A DNA stretch of 56,581 nucleotides from Zoogloeaceae bacterium. GTDB lineage: Bacteria; Pseudomonadota; Gammaproteobacteria; Burkholderiales; Rhodocyclaceae. Below are positions 16,032-23,257 of this stretch, one piece after another (within the stretch, counting starts at the first letter, position 1; every line of letters begins with the position of its first letter). The notes under the pieces are model-generated. The model did no database searches. It saw only the letters and a list, made by a program, of their open reading frames with translations, and was not told the DNA's origin. Location: NCBI GenBank assembly GCA_016791005.1, contig JAEUNY010000112.1, positions 1 through 56,581 of the forward strand, read 5' to 3'. The translations under genes were made by a program, and so were the position numbers.

Positions 16032-16924
16032 CCGTTCTGGTCGCGGATGTCGCGCGCGACCGCGATGTCTTCGCGCTCGATGCGCTGCATCGCGTCGTCG
16101 GACAGGCCCTCGACGTCGGGTTCGCGCGAGAGCCGCTCGGCCTGCGCGACCAGCACCGTCTCGAAGAAGGTGCGCACGACGCGCGCGTTGCCGAAGTCCT
16201 TCGCGGTGCGGTTCTGCTGCGCGATCTGGTTGATCGTCTGGCGCGCGGTGCGTTTAGCCTCGTCGCTGAGAACGACCCTGTTCTCCTCGCAAATCGTCAT
16301 GAAGATCTCGACGAGCTGGTCGCCGCTGTAGCTCTCAAAGTCGATGTAGCGTGAGAAGCGACTCTTCAGTCCGGCGTTCGAGGCGACGAAGTCGCGGATG
16401 TCGTCGGTGTAGCCGGCGATGATCACGACGAGCCGCTCGCGGTAGTTCTCCATCTGCGCGACCAGCGTGTCCACCGCCTCCTGGCCGAACGGGTCCATGC
16501 CGCCTTGCTGCTTGGACTGCTTGGTCAGCATGTAGGCTTCGTCGATGAACAGCACGCCGTCGAGCGCCTTGTCGACGACTTCGCGCGTCCTCGCCGCGGT
16601 TTGGCCGACGTACTGTGCGACGAGATCAGAGCGGTCGACCTCGACGCAGTGGCCGCGCGTCAGCAGCCGCACCGCGCGCAGCAGCCGGCCGACCTTGCGC
16701 GCCATCACCGTCTTGCCGGTGCCGGGCGGACCCGAGAACACCATGTGCAGGCTGATGCGCGGCGTCGGCAGGTCGCGGTCGCGCCGCAACACCATCACGC
16801 GCGCGAGCGCGATAAACTGGCGCAGCTGCGTCTTCACGTGGTCGAGACCGACCATGCCATCCATCTCGGCGAGGATATCTTCGACGCTTTCCGAGTTGCG
16901 CCCGCGCGGGCTTGCAGTGCTCAT
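16028..16924 (-). CDS. CbbX/SpoVK-like AAA+ ATPase (operon gene 3)
   Basis: A 298-residue AAA+ protein of the CbbX/SpoVK (EccA-like) group, whose members remodel or disassemble protein complexes. Numbered from the ATG at 16924: Walker A GPPGTGKT 65-72, pore-loop YVG at 107, Walker B LFIDEA 125-130, sensor IIAGYT 168-173 and an arginine-finger region FSRY near 190. The start at 16924 has GGAGG 6 bases upstream; the longer upstream frame is out-of-frame reading of the previous gene. No rubisco genes are near, so the Rubisco activase role of true CbbX does not apply. It probably acts on a neighbour's product. Confidence 0.85.
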   Translation of the reverse strand: MSTASPRGRNSESVEDILAEMDGMVGLDHVKTQLRQFIALARVMVLRRDRDLPTPRISLHMVFSGPPGTGKTVMARKVGRLLRAVRLLTRGHCVEVDRSDLVAQYVGQTAARTREVVDKALDGVLFIDEAYMLTKQSKQQGGMDPFGQEAVDTLVAQMENYRERLVVIIAGYTDDIRDFVASNAGLKSRFSRYIDFESYSGDQLVEIFMTICEENRVVLSDEAKRTARQTINQIAQQNRTAKDFGNARVVRTFFETVLVAQAERLSREPDVEGLSDDAMQRIEREDIAVARDIRDQNG

Positions 16925-16934
16925 GGTGCCTCCG

Positions 16935-18059
16935 TTAAGCCTCTTCGTTGGACAGCCAGCGCAGGTCGGCCGGCTCGGCGACCGCGCGGCCGGCGATCTT
17001 GACGCGCTTGATGATCCGCTCCGAGGCGCGCCGCATCGCCTCCGCATAGTCAAACTGCTTCGTGTCGCCGGTGCGACGCTGGTTGCGCGCGAAGCGCACG
17101 ATCTCCTCGTGCGTGCCGCTGCCGACGCGGACCGAGCCGTCGGCCAGCCGCGCCTCGAAGATGCGCGCGAGCGCTTCGTCGCCGAGCGCAACGCACTCGA
17201 GTTCCTGGTAGCTGGTCTTGTTCAGGTAGGTCTTCGCCTTGTCGCCGAACGCGGTGTCGAAGGCCTCGCTGGTCAGGCTGACGACGACTGCGACGCGCCC
17301 GGCGCCGCGCGCGGCAAGGTTGATTAGCGCGGCCAGCACGGTGTGGCTGACCGGCATCGCGCTGCTCATGCCTTTTTCGGCGAGCCAGTCGGCGTTGTCG
17401 AGCAGCAGCACCGCGTCGAGTCCGCGTTCGAGCACCTGGCCCCATTCGGTGTCGGCGCGGCCCGGAGGAGGCGGCTCGATCGCCAGCGTGACCGGGCGCT
17501 CGACCACGTCGAGCCCGATCAGCAGCTCGGCGAGTGCGCGCGCCACGCTCGACTTGCCGACGCCGCGCGGTCCGTGGATCACGACGAGCCACGGCACGTT
17601 CAGCCCGAACAGGCGCTTGCCCTCGCGCGCGCTGGCACGCGCATGCGGGATCAGTTCGTCGGCGATGTGCGCCACGGCCGGGTGGCCGCCGAGCAGCGCA
17701 CGCAGCTCGGCGCTGGCGCGCTCGGCGATCTCGGCGCGGTTGACCTTGACCGCGGCCGGCTTGACCGGCGCGGCGACCGGCCCGCTCGGCGCAGCCGGCC
17801 GTGCCGGCATGTGCGCTGCGGCCACACCGGCGAGCGCGACGATGTACGGTCCGACCACCGGCAAGGTGCCGAGCGCCGGTGCGATGCCCGAGGCATAGAG
17901 CAGCGTGCTGATCACGAGCACCCACGCGATCAGCGCCGAGATCATCAGCAACCCGGGGACGCTCTGCGCGATCGAGACGACGAGCAGCAGCACGACCACG
18001 CTGACGCCGATCTTCAGCGGCAGCGGCAGCGACTTGAACAGGGTGAAGAGCTGCTGCAT
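16935..18059 (-). CDS. Membrane-anchored AAA ATPase (operon gene 2)
   Basis: A 374-residue protein with two or three N-terminal hydrophobic segments (about 15-32, 37-58, 64-83), a Pro/Ala linker and a cytoplasmic ATPase domain. Walker A is GPRGVGKS at 163-170; Walker B is AVLLLDNAD near 216-223. After that a VAVVVSLTSEAF strand fits a sensor-1 position. It lies 10 bases upstream of the CbbX-like gene, so the two ATPases are likely made in fixed ratio and may work together. The family is AAA-like but I cannot place it more closely. Confidence 0.7.
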   Translation of the reverse strand: MQQLFTLFKSLPLPLKIGVSVVVLLLVVSIAQSVPGLLMISALIAWVLVISTLLYASGIAPALGTLPVVGPYIVALAGVAAAHMPARPAAPSGPVAAPVKPAAVKVNRAEIAERASAELRALLGGHPAVAHIADELIPHARASAREGKRLFGLNVPWLVVIHGPRGVGKSSVARALAELLIGLDVVERPVTLAIEPPPPGRADTEWGQVLERGLDAVLLLDNADWLAEKGMSSAMPVSHTVLAALINLAARGAGRVAVVVSLTSEAFDTAFGDKAKTYLNKTSYQELECVALGDEALARIFEARLADGSVRVGSGTHEEIVRFARNQRRTGDTKQFDYAEAMRRASERIIKRVKIAGRAVAEPADLRWLSNEEA

Positions 18060-18071
18060 GGCTTCGGAACT

Positions 18072-18839
18072 TCAGGGCGCCGCGACAACCGGGACGCCGA
18101 GCGCCTGGCCGATCGCCATCACCGGGAGGCGTACCGTGGTGCTGCCGGACATCATCGCGACGGTGATGCCGCCGCCGCCGTCGCGCGTGCCGACGACGTT
18201 CAGCACGCCGGAAGGCGGTTCGGGTACAGCGATGCGCGTCGGACGGTTCTTCAACCGGACCTCGAACGAGAAGGTGGCGCTGTCGATGCGGACGCGGTCA
18301 TCGTCTTCGGCGACGTTGTCCCACAACGTCAGGTAGACCAAGCGTGCGCTGCCGCCATCGAGCTGGGCCTTCAGACGGACTTTCTCGTCGGCCTTCAGAG
18401 GGATGCTGTCGAGCGCGCCGGCGAGCTCCGCCGGCGGCACCCGTTCGGTGCGGATGCTGCCCGCGGCGGCGAACTCCTGCACTCGCTGCTGTGCTTCCTG
18501 CGGGCTCACCGAATCCTTGCCCGGCATCAGCAGCGCCGCGGCGGCACCGACGACGACCACGGCCGCGAGTGCCATCGCCAAGGTGTGGCGCGAGAAGCCG
18601 GGTGCGCCGGTGGCCGGCGGCGGTGCACCGCCGCCACCGTCACCATCACCGCCGCGACCACCACTGCTGCCGCCGGAGACGGCGTCGCCGCTGCCGCTCG
18701 CACCACCGCCGCGCCGGCCCGCACCGGGCCCGATCTCGATGGCCACTGGCCTGTGGGCGTGGCCTGGGGCGGACGCGGGCGCCGCTGGCTGGACGTTCGC
18801 CTGCCGGGGATTGCCGAGACCGTCGGACTCCTTCGTCAT
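18072..18839 (-). CDS. Single-span membrane protein with Gly-rich cytoplasmic tail (operon gene 1)
   Basis: A 255-residue protein and the first of the operon. About 85 residues of Pro/Gly/Ala-rich, disordered-looking cytoplasmic sequence lead to one transmembrane helix (about 85-105, LAMALAAVVVVGAAAALL) and a periplasmic domain of about 150 residues with LVYLTLWDNVAEDDDRVRI and ATFSFEVRL strands. I chose the ATG at 18839; a GTG at 18857 is in frame. Twelve bases separate it from the membrane AAA gene. Its topology (type II) suits a link between cytoplasmic ATPases and periplasmic partners. No family recognised. Confidence 0.65.
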   Translation of the reverse strand: MTKESDGLGNPRQANVQPAAPASAPGHAHRPVAIEIGPGAGRRGGGASGSGDAVSGGSSGGRGGDGDGGGGAPPPATGAPGFSRHTLAMALAAVVVVGAAAALLMPGKDSVSPQEAQQRVQEFAAAGSIRTERVPPAELAGALDSIPLKADEKVRLKAQLDGGSARLVYLTLWDNVAEDDDRVRIDSATFSFEVRLKNRPTRIAVPEPPSGVLNVVGTRDGGGGITVAMMSGSTTVRLPVMAIGQALGVPVVAAP

Positions 18840-18949
18840 TCGCGTCCGATGCAGCACTGCCGCGACAGCGCTGCACCTCTCTCCTTGGCGGATATCATGT
18901 TTGATTGGCCGTCCGCAAGGGGCAAAGTCTGCTCGCCCGGAATAGCCGA

Positions 18950-18977
18950 ATGTAATCTAGCACAACATCCTGTAAAT
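18950..18977 (-). promoter_or_regulatory. Possible sigma-70-like promoter of the eleven-gene operon
   Basis: On the minus strand TTTACA (18972-18977) and TACATT (18950-18955) are 16 bases apart, about 110 bases before the first gene. The region is more AT-rich than its surroundings. This is a pattern match by eye only. Confidence 0.3.
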
Positions 18978-19117
18978 CAGTGAGGCAATCCCCCGGCTTG
19001 CGGGGTCGACGGGGGAGATACAGTGCCGCGCCAGCAGCGAAGCTATGTCCAGACCGGGGCAAGCCACGGCTCGCGATCAGTCGCAGAGACTGGGCGCTTC
19101 AGCCCTTCCAAGGCCAC

Positions 19118-19168
19118 AACTGTTCATAACTGGAAACTATTCATAATGGCCAACTATTCATAATGGCC
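19118..19168. repeat. Tandem 17-bp repeat (two perfect copies, one degenerate)
   Basis: AACTATTCATAATGGCC occurs at 19135-19151 and again, without spacer, at 19152-19168. A related AACTGTTCATAACTGG stands at 19118-19133. The AT-rich array contrasts with the GC-rich flanks, so it may be an iteron-like protein-binding site. Confidence 0.6.
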
Positions 19169-19643
19169 GGGAGTACGCGTTGACGCTCCGCGCCCATAGG
19201 CGGCCTTTCGGATGATCGTGAGCAGCAAGCAGAGCGACTCCGAATCTGACTCTTCCTGTCCGCTGCGGGATCGCCCGTTACCGGTAACGGGTTCGTCGGA
19301 CCATGCAAGTACGGCGAGCCAGCGCTTGCAGCACAATTGGCTTACCAATGCAGCGCGTAGGCTGGCGCTTGGCGGTGGCAACCCAGCAGCCCACTGCCCG
19401 ACCCTGCGCCATCGCCGACGCGACGGAATATAGTCATGCCGCTGACGTACCACACCGGTAGCTAGGCCGGCCGCCCGAGGCGGGAATCCCAGCCCTTCGA
19501 GAGACACGGGAACGGTTCTGCAACCCGTGCGGCCGCCAGGCCGGGACCGATGAGATCGGATCGGTGTTCATCGCACCGACCCTGGAGTTGAAGCAATTTC
19601 GGGTGGCCCGGCCGCGTCATTGGGAACGGCTGCCGCCCCGTCA

Positions 19644-19663
19644 CGCTACGCCCATGCGTAGCG
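19644..19663. repeat. Perfect 8-bp inverted repeat with 4-base loop
   Basis: CGCTACGC (19644-19651) and GCGTAGCG (19656-19663) flank CCAT. No T-run follows, so it is not an evident terminator; it lies in the leader region upstream of the small gene at 19882. Confidence 0.4.
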
Positions 19664-19881
19664 CAACCGGTGCCGCGGTGTCTTCCAGGACATCCGGCTA
19701 CTGCCGGGACCCGCCCGCACGATGCAGGTTTCCGCCTGCCGGCTGCGGCCTTTTCCCTCAAGCAGGCCAATTGCCCCGGTATATGCCGGTACACGTCGTT
19801 CCTCGTCCAGCACCCACGTGACTCCGGTCGCACCGCCGCAGGCCGGGGCGACGCGCGCGCCCCTCATAGGAGAACTATCCC

Positions 19882-20124
19882 ATGCAAGACCGTAAGCAGC
19901 GCCTCACCCTGGAACTGCCGCCCGAGTTCATCGCGGTATGTGCCGTCGATGGGGTCACGCCGGAACTCGTGCTCCGTGGCTTCATCGCCGACCTGGCTGG
20001 CATCATGAATTGGGCCAACGCCCCGCGCGCCGATGGCTACGGCAGCAACGGCTCGGACGAACGGAGAATGGCCCGGGAATACTACGAGCGGGTCGGCTAT
20101 CCGTACCTGCATCGTCAGCCCTAG
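19882..20124 (+). CDS. Small conserved island protein of unknown function
   Basis: An 80-residue soluble protein: RLTLELPPEFIAVCAVDGVT, a helical middle with LVLRGFIADLAGIMNWA, then DGYGSNGSDERRMAREYYER. The sequence resembles small proteins found next to recombinases in proteobacterial islands, from memory and without a named family. GGAG lies about 11 bases before the ATG. It is on the plus strand, opposite to the large operon and in the same direction as the recombinase gene 620 bases downstream. Confidence 0.65.
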   Translation: MQDRKQRLTLELPPEFIAVCAVDGVTPELVLRGFIADLAGIMNWANAPRADGYGSNGSDERRMAREYYERVGYPYLHRQP

Positions 20125-20743
20125 CGACACGGGACGCTCCTGCGCCTCGTGCGGCCGACCGGCCGGTAGCAAGAGCCGCCGGAGCAGGCCCGACCTGCCC
20201 CCGGCGGGGCGATGCCTCCCCACGCAAGGTGGCGGGGGTTGCCAGCGCCAGCGAGCGCGCGTCGTCACTAGCGGCAGCGCGGCTAGTGACGACGCGCCTA
20301 CCACAGTCCGCGGATGCCGCAAGTCCTTGAGGCGCGTGGCTTCCCGAAGCGGGCGGAGCGGTAGAAAGACGATGGCGGTGCATGACGCCGCCACGTGACG
20401 GGGTCCCGAACCCCTCCGAGGTCCCGAACCTCGTTTCCCTCGCATGCAAGCGCAGCCCGACTGCCCTTGCCGGCTGATCCCCGGACGGATCGCATTCGCG
20501 CCTGATCGGCGCTCCTTGGACCCTGGGTCAATGGTCCTCCCGCCTCACCGCTCCTCCCGGAGCGCGGCGGGACGCCAATGCGCGTGCGGCGCAGGCGAGC
20601 AGCAAAGAAACCGTACAGAACGGGGGTGGTGCCCCGTGCTCAGCAGCCTTCCACTTGCCCGGCCACGGCCAGCAAGTCGAGCAGAAACACTTACCGGACA
20701 GCTTTACACCGACCGCCGTACCGCTCTGAACGAAAGGAAAGCC
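20125..20743. other. Non-coding gap with a large inverted repeat
   Basis: About 620 bases upstream of the second recombinase with no gene I can support. The only long frame is an upstream extension of the recombinase frame without start signals. It contains the 16-bp perfect inverted repeat at 20257-20297. Confidence 0.4.
20257..20297. repeat. Perfect 16-bp inverted repeat with 9-base spacer
   Basis: GCGCGTCGTCACTAGC (20257-20272) and its exact complement (20282-20297) flank a 9-base spacer. No T-run follows on either strand. The layout could be a recombination core, a protein-binding palindrome or a hairpin origin; it lies about 450 bases upstream of the second recombinase gene. Confidence 0.65.
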
Positions 20744-21745
20744 ATGCCAAGGACCAAGCCCAGTGTCGACGCGCAGGAGCGCTTCTGGCGCGCCTTCTTT
20801 CGTGAGTTGGCGTTTCCCGATGGCGGGGACTCCGAACCCGACGACTCAGCCGACCATTTCGCCCCCTCCGGAGACACCATGCGCAACCTCAACTACCAGC
20901 TCAAACAGTTGTGCCATCGCAACCGCGACGGCTCCTTCGCCACCCAGGCCGAACGCGAGCGGACCCTGGCCCTGGTCGCCACCCAGCTTCACGAGTTGGG
21001 GTTCCGCAACCTGAGCGCCCAAGGCCTCAAACCGAAGCATGTCGAAGCCCTGGTGGAGCGGTGGACGGAAGAAGGCCTGTCGGCCGGGACGATGAAGAAC
21101 CGCATGGCGCACCTGCGCTGGTGGGCCGAGAAGCTGGACAAGGCCAGCATGGTCGCCCGCAGCAATGACGCCTACGGCATCGCCGACCGGCGCTTCGTCA
21201 CCAACGTCAGCAAGGCGAGCGTGCTTCAGGAGATCCAGTTGGAGCGGCTCACCGACACGAATTCCCGCCTCTCCCTGGAACTGCAGGCGGCCTTCGGCCT
21301 ACGCCGGGCCGAGTCGATCAAGTTCAATGCGAGCTTTGCGGATCGGGGTGAGGTGCTGATCTTGAAGGCCTCGTGGTGCAAGGGTGGCAAGGAGCGGGAG
21401 ATACCCATCCGCACCGCCGAGCAGCGGGCCGTGCTCGATACTGTCCGCGCCCACTGTGGGAAAGGAAGTCTGATTCCAGCCGGCATGACCTATAAGGCGC
21501 AGCTCGACCGTTTCAAGCATCAGTGCAGCCTGGCCGGCATCCATGGCGTGCACGGCCTGCGCCATGCCTACGCCCAGGCCCGCTACCAGGAACTCACCGG
21601 CTGGCCTTGCCCGGCCCAAGGCGGGCCGACGAGCCGCCAGCTAACGCCCGCACAGAAGGCCCTCGACCGCGCGGCCCGGCTGCAGATTTCCCGGGAACTC
21701 GGGCACGAGCGGGAGCAGGTAACGGCGATTTACCTGGGCCGCTGA
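20744..21745 (+). CDS. Integrase_1-type tyrosine recombinase
   Basis: A 333-residue tyrosine recombinase of the phage_integr_N/Integrase_1 type found on proteobacterial islands. From the ATG at 20744 (AGGA upstream): a non-conserved N-terminus, an arm/core-binding domain from about residue 46 (MRNLNYQLKQL) to 140, and a catalytic domain with R188 (GLRRAE), K213/K216 (CKGGKER), H270-x-x-R273 (HGLR), H321 (ELGHER) and Y330 three residues before the end. All catalytic residues are present, so it should be active. It is not similar in sequence to the P4-type integrase that it converges with at 21783. Its target site is unknown. Confidence 0.88.
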   Translation: MPRTKPSVDAQERFWRAFFRELAFPDGGDSEPDDSADHFAPSGDTMRNLNYQLKQLCHRNRDGSFATQAERERTLALVATQLHELGFRNLSAQGLKPKHVEALVERWTEEGLSAGTMKNRMAHLRWWAEKLDKASMVARSNDAYGIADRRFVTNVSKASVLQEIQLERLTDTNSRLSLELQAAFGLRRAESIKFNASFADRGEVLILKASWCKGGKEREIPIRTAEQRAVLDTVRAHCGKGSLIPAGMTYKAQLDRFKHQCSLAGIHGVHGLRHAYAQARYQELTGWPCPAQGGPTSRQLTPAQKALDRAARLQISRELGHEREQVTAIYLGR

Positions 21746-21782
21746 GGATGACGTCGCGCGGCAGTAGTGCCGCTCGGTGACA

Positions 21783-22973
21783 TTAGTCTTCCGCCGCCTT
21801 CAATTTGTCGAGATAGTCCGCCCACTCCTGCATCATCGCCCGCCGCTGCTTGATGAACTTCGTCCGGTTGTAGGCGTTGCCCAACGCGTCGGGAACCCGG
21901 TGTGCCAACTGGTGTTCGATCACTTCCCGGTCGAACTCCAGTTCTTCATGAAGGATCGTCCGCGCCATTGCCCGAAACCCGTGTCCCGTATGCTCTTCCC
22001 GCGTGTTGTAGCCGGCCCGTCTGAGTGCCATGCCGATGGCGCCGCCGCTCATCGGCTGGTCTTTATCCCTCGCGCCAGGAAATAAATAGCGGCCCTGACC
22101 GGTCAAAGGGTGCAGTTCTCCCAGGATGGCGACCGCCTGGGTGGCCAATGGCACAGAATGCGAGGTTTTGGTCTTGGTCACGAAATAGCGCCATTCCGCC
22201 CCCTCCAGGTCGATGTCGGCCCATTGCGCGGTCCGCAGCTCCCCGGGCCGAACGAAAACCAAAGGGGCGAGGCGTAGCGCGCATTTCACGATGAATCCGG
22301 CATTGACCGCGTCCATCGCTCGCAGCAGGGCGCCGACCTTGGCTGGTTCGGTGATGGCGGCGAAGTTGCCGCTCTTGGCGGGGGGTAGTGCCCCCCGAAG
22401 GTCTGCGGAAATATCGTGCTCGGCCTGCCCGGTAGCGATTGCATAGCGAAACACTTGCCCACAATTTTGCTGGGCGCGGTGCGCCGTATCAACGGCTCCG
22501 CGGTCTTCTATCCGGCGCAGGCAAACAAGCAGATCGGGCGCCTTGATTTCGGCGATGGGCTTTTCTCCCAGCCAGGGAAACACATCGTTTTCCAGCCGGG
22601 CGATGATCTTGTCGGCGTGACTCTTCGCCCAACGAGGCGAATTCTTGGCAAACCATTCGCGCGCGACCACTTCGAAGCTGTTTGCCGCTCGTTCCTGCTT
22701 CGCCGCTTTTTGCACCTTGCGGTTTTCGCCAGGGTCGATGTCCTGTGCTAGGAGCTTCCGGGCCTGGTCGCGCCGCTCGCGCGCGTCTTTGAGGCTGACG
22801 TCCGGATAGACCCCCATGGACAGTGTCTTGCGCTTGTCGCCAAAGCGGTAATCGAAGCGCCACCACTTACCGCCATTGGGGTGAATGAGCAAATACAAGC
22901 CCTTTTCGTCCGAGAGTTTGACGGGCTTGTCACCAGGCCTGGCGTGGCGGATCGCGGTGTCTGTCAGGGCCAT
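21783..22973 (-). CDS. P4-type tyrosine integrase of element 2
   Basis: A 396-residue integrase expected to recombine at the 15-bp tRNA-Ala 3' end 160 bases away. DUF4102 domain at the N-terminus (LSDEKGLYLLI), core-binding domain, and catalytic domain with RPGELR, HGFRAMAR, LAHR and a tyrosine in AYNRTKF. All key residues are present. GAGGAG precedes the ATG at 22973, and an inverted GTTACCGTCA copy overlaps the start, suggesting autoregulation. It shares most of its sequence with integrase 1, which explains how two elements use the same tRNA. Its stop faces the second recombinase gene 38 bases away. Confidence 0.93.
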   Translation of the reverse strand: MALTDTAIRHARPGDKPVKLSDEKGLYLLIHPNGGKWWRFDYRFGDKRKTLSMGVYPDVSLKDARERRDQARKLLAQDIDPGENRKVQKAAKQERAANSFEVVAREWFAKNSPRWAKSHADKIIARLENDVFPWLGEKPIAEIKAPDLLVCLRRIEDRGAVDTAHRAQQNCGQVFRYAIATGQAEHDISADLRGALPPAKSGNFAAITEPAKVGALLRAMDAVNAGFIVKCALRLAPLVFVRPGELRTAQWADIDLEGAEWRYFVTKTKTSHSVPLATQAVAILGELHPLTGQGRYLFPGARDKDQPMSGGAIGMALRRAGYNTREEHTGHGFRAMARTILHEELEFDREVIEHQLAHRVPDALGNAYNRTKFIKQRRAMMQEWADYLDKLKAAED

Positions 22974-23032
22974 GACGGTAACTCCTCTTGAGAGCAGTCA
23001 TGTTACCGCCAAAGTTACCGCCAGTTACCGTC
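22973..23032. promoter_or_regulatory. Arm-type / operator repeats in front of integrase 2
   Basis: Three direct copies of GTTACCGYC(A) lie at 23002-23011, 23014-23023 and 23024-23032. One inverted copy at 22973-22982 overlaps the integrase start codon. The matching pair at the other end of the element (6944-6965) supports an integrase-arm role. Confidence 0.55.
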
Positions 23033-23071
23033 GGATTTCAAGAGACGGTTTGGGACGTTGTGGACGTAAAA

Positions 23072-23110
23072 AAGGCCGGAAGCCTTAATTTTGCTTGGCT
23101 TTCCGGCCTT
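23072..23110 (-). terminator. Intrinsic terminator downstream of tRNA-Ala, carried by element 2
   Basis: On the minus strand AAGGCCGGAAAGCC pairs with GGCTTCCGGCCTT (one bulge, 12-base loop) and is followed by a T-run. It lies inside the element, 25 bases past the tRNA 3' end, and would end tRNA transcription before integrase 2. Confidence 0.8.
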
Positions 23111-23135
23111 CATGGGACTGCATCGGAAGTGTTCT

Positions 23136-23211
<76 letters not shown>

Positions 23212-23257
23212 GAGGGGGCGGATTATAGCGAAATCGGAGCAGGGTTTGGAAGGCGGC

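Larger units (their letters stand above)
18978..19881. other. Long non-coding gap in element 2
   Basis: About 900 bases with no convincing gene. It holds a tandem 17-bp repeat (19118-19168) and an 8-bp perfect hairpin (19644-19663). A 46-codon plus-strand frame starting at GTG 19023 has GGGGAG in front but no other support. The rest is GC-rich with several short inverted repeats, as is common in control regions of integrative elements. Confidence 0.4.

Noticed and set aside
16924..17191. Longer start for the CbbX-like ATPase at 17191
   Set aside because: The extra 89 residues are Arg/Ser-rich and lie over the coding end of the previous gene; the ATG at 16924 has a strong GGAGG.
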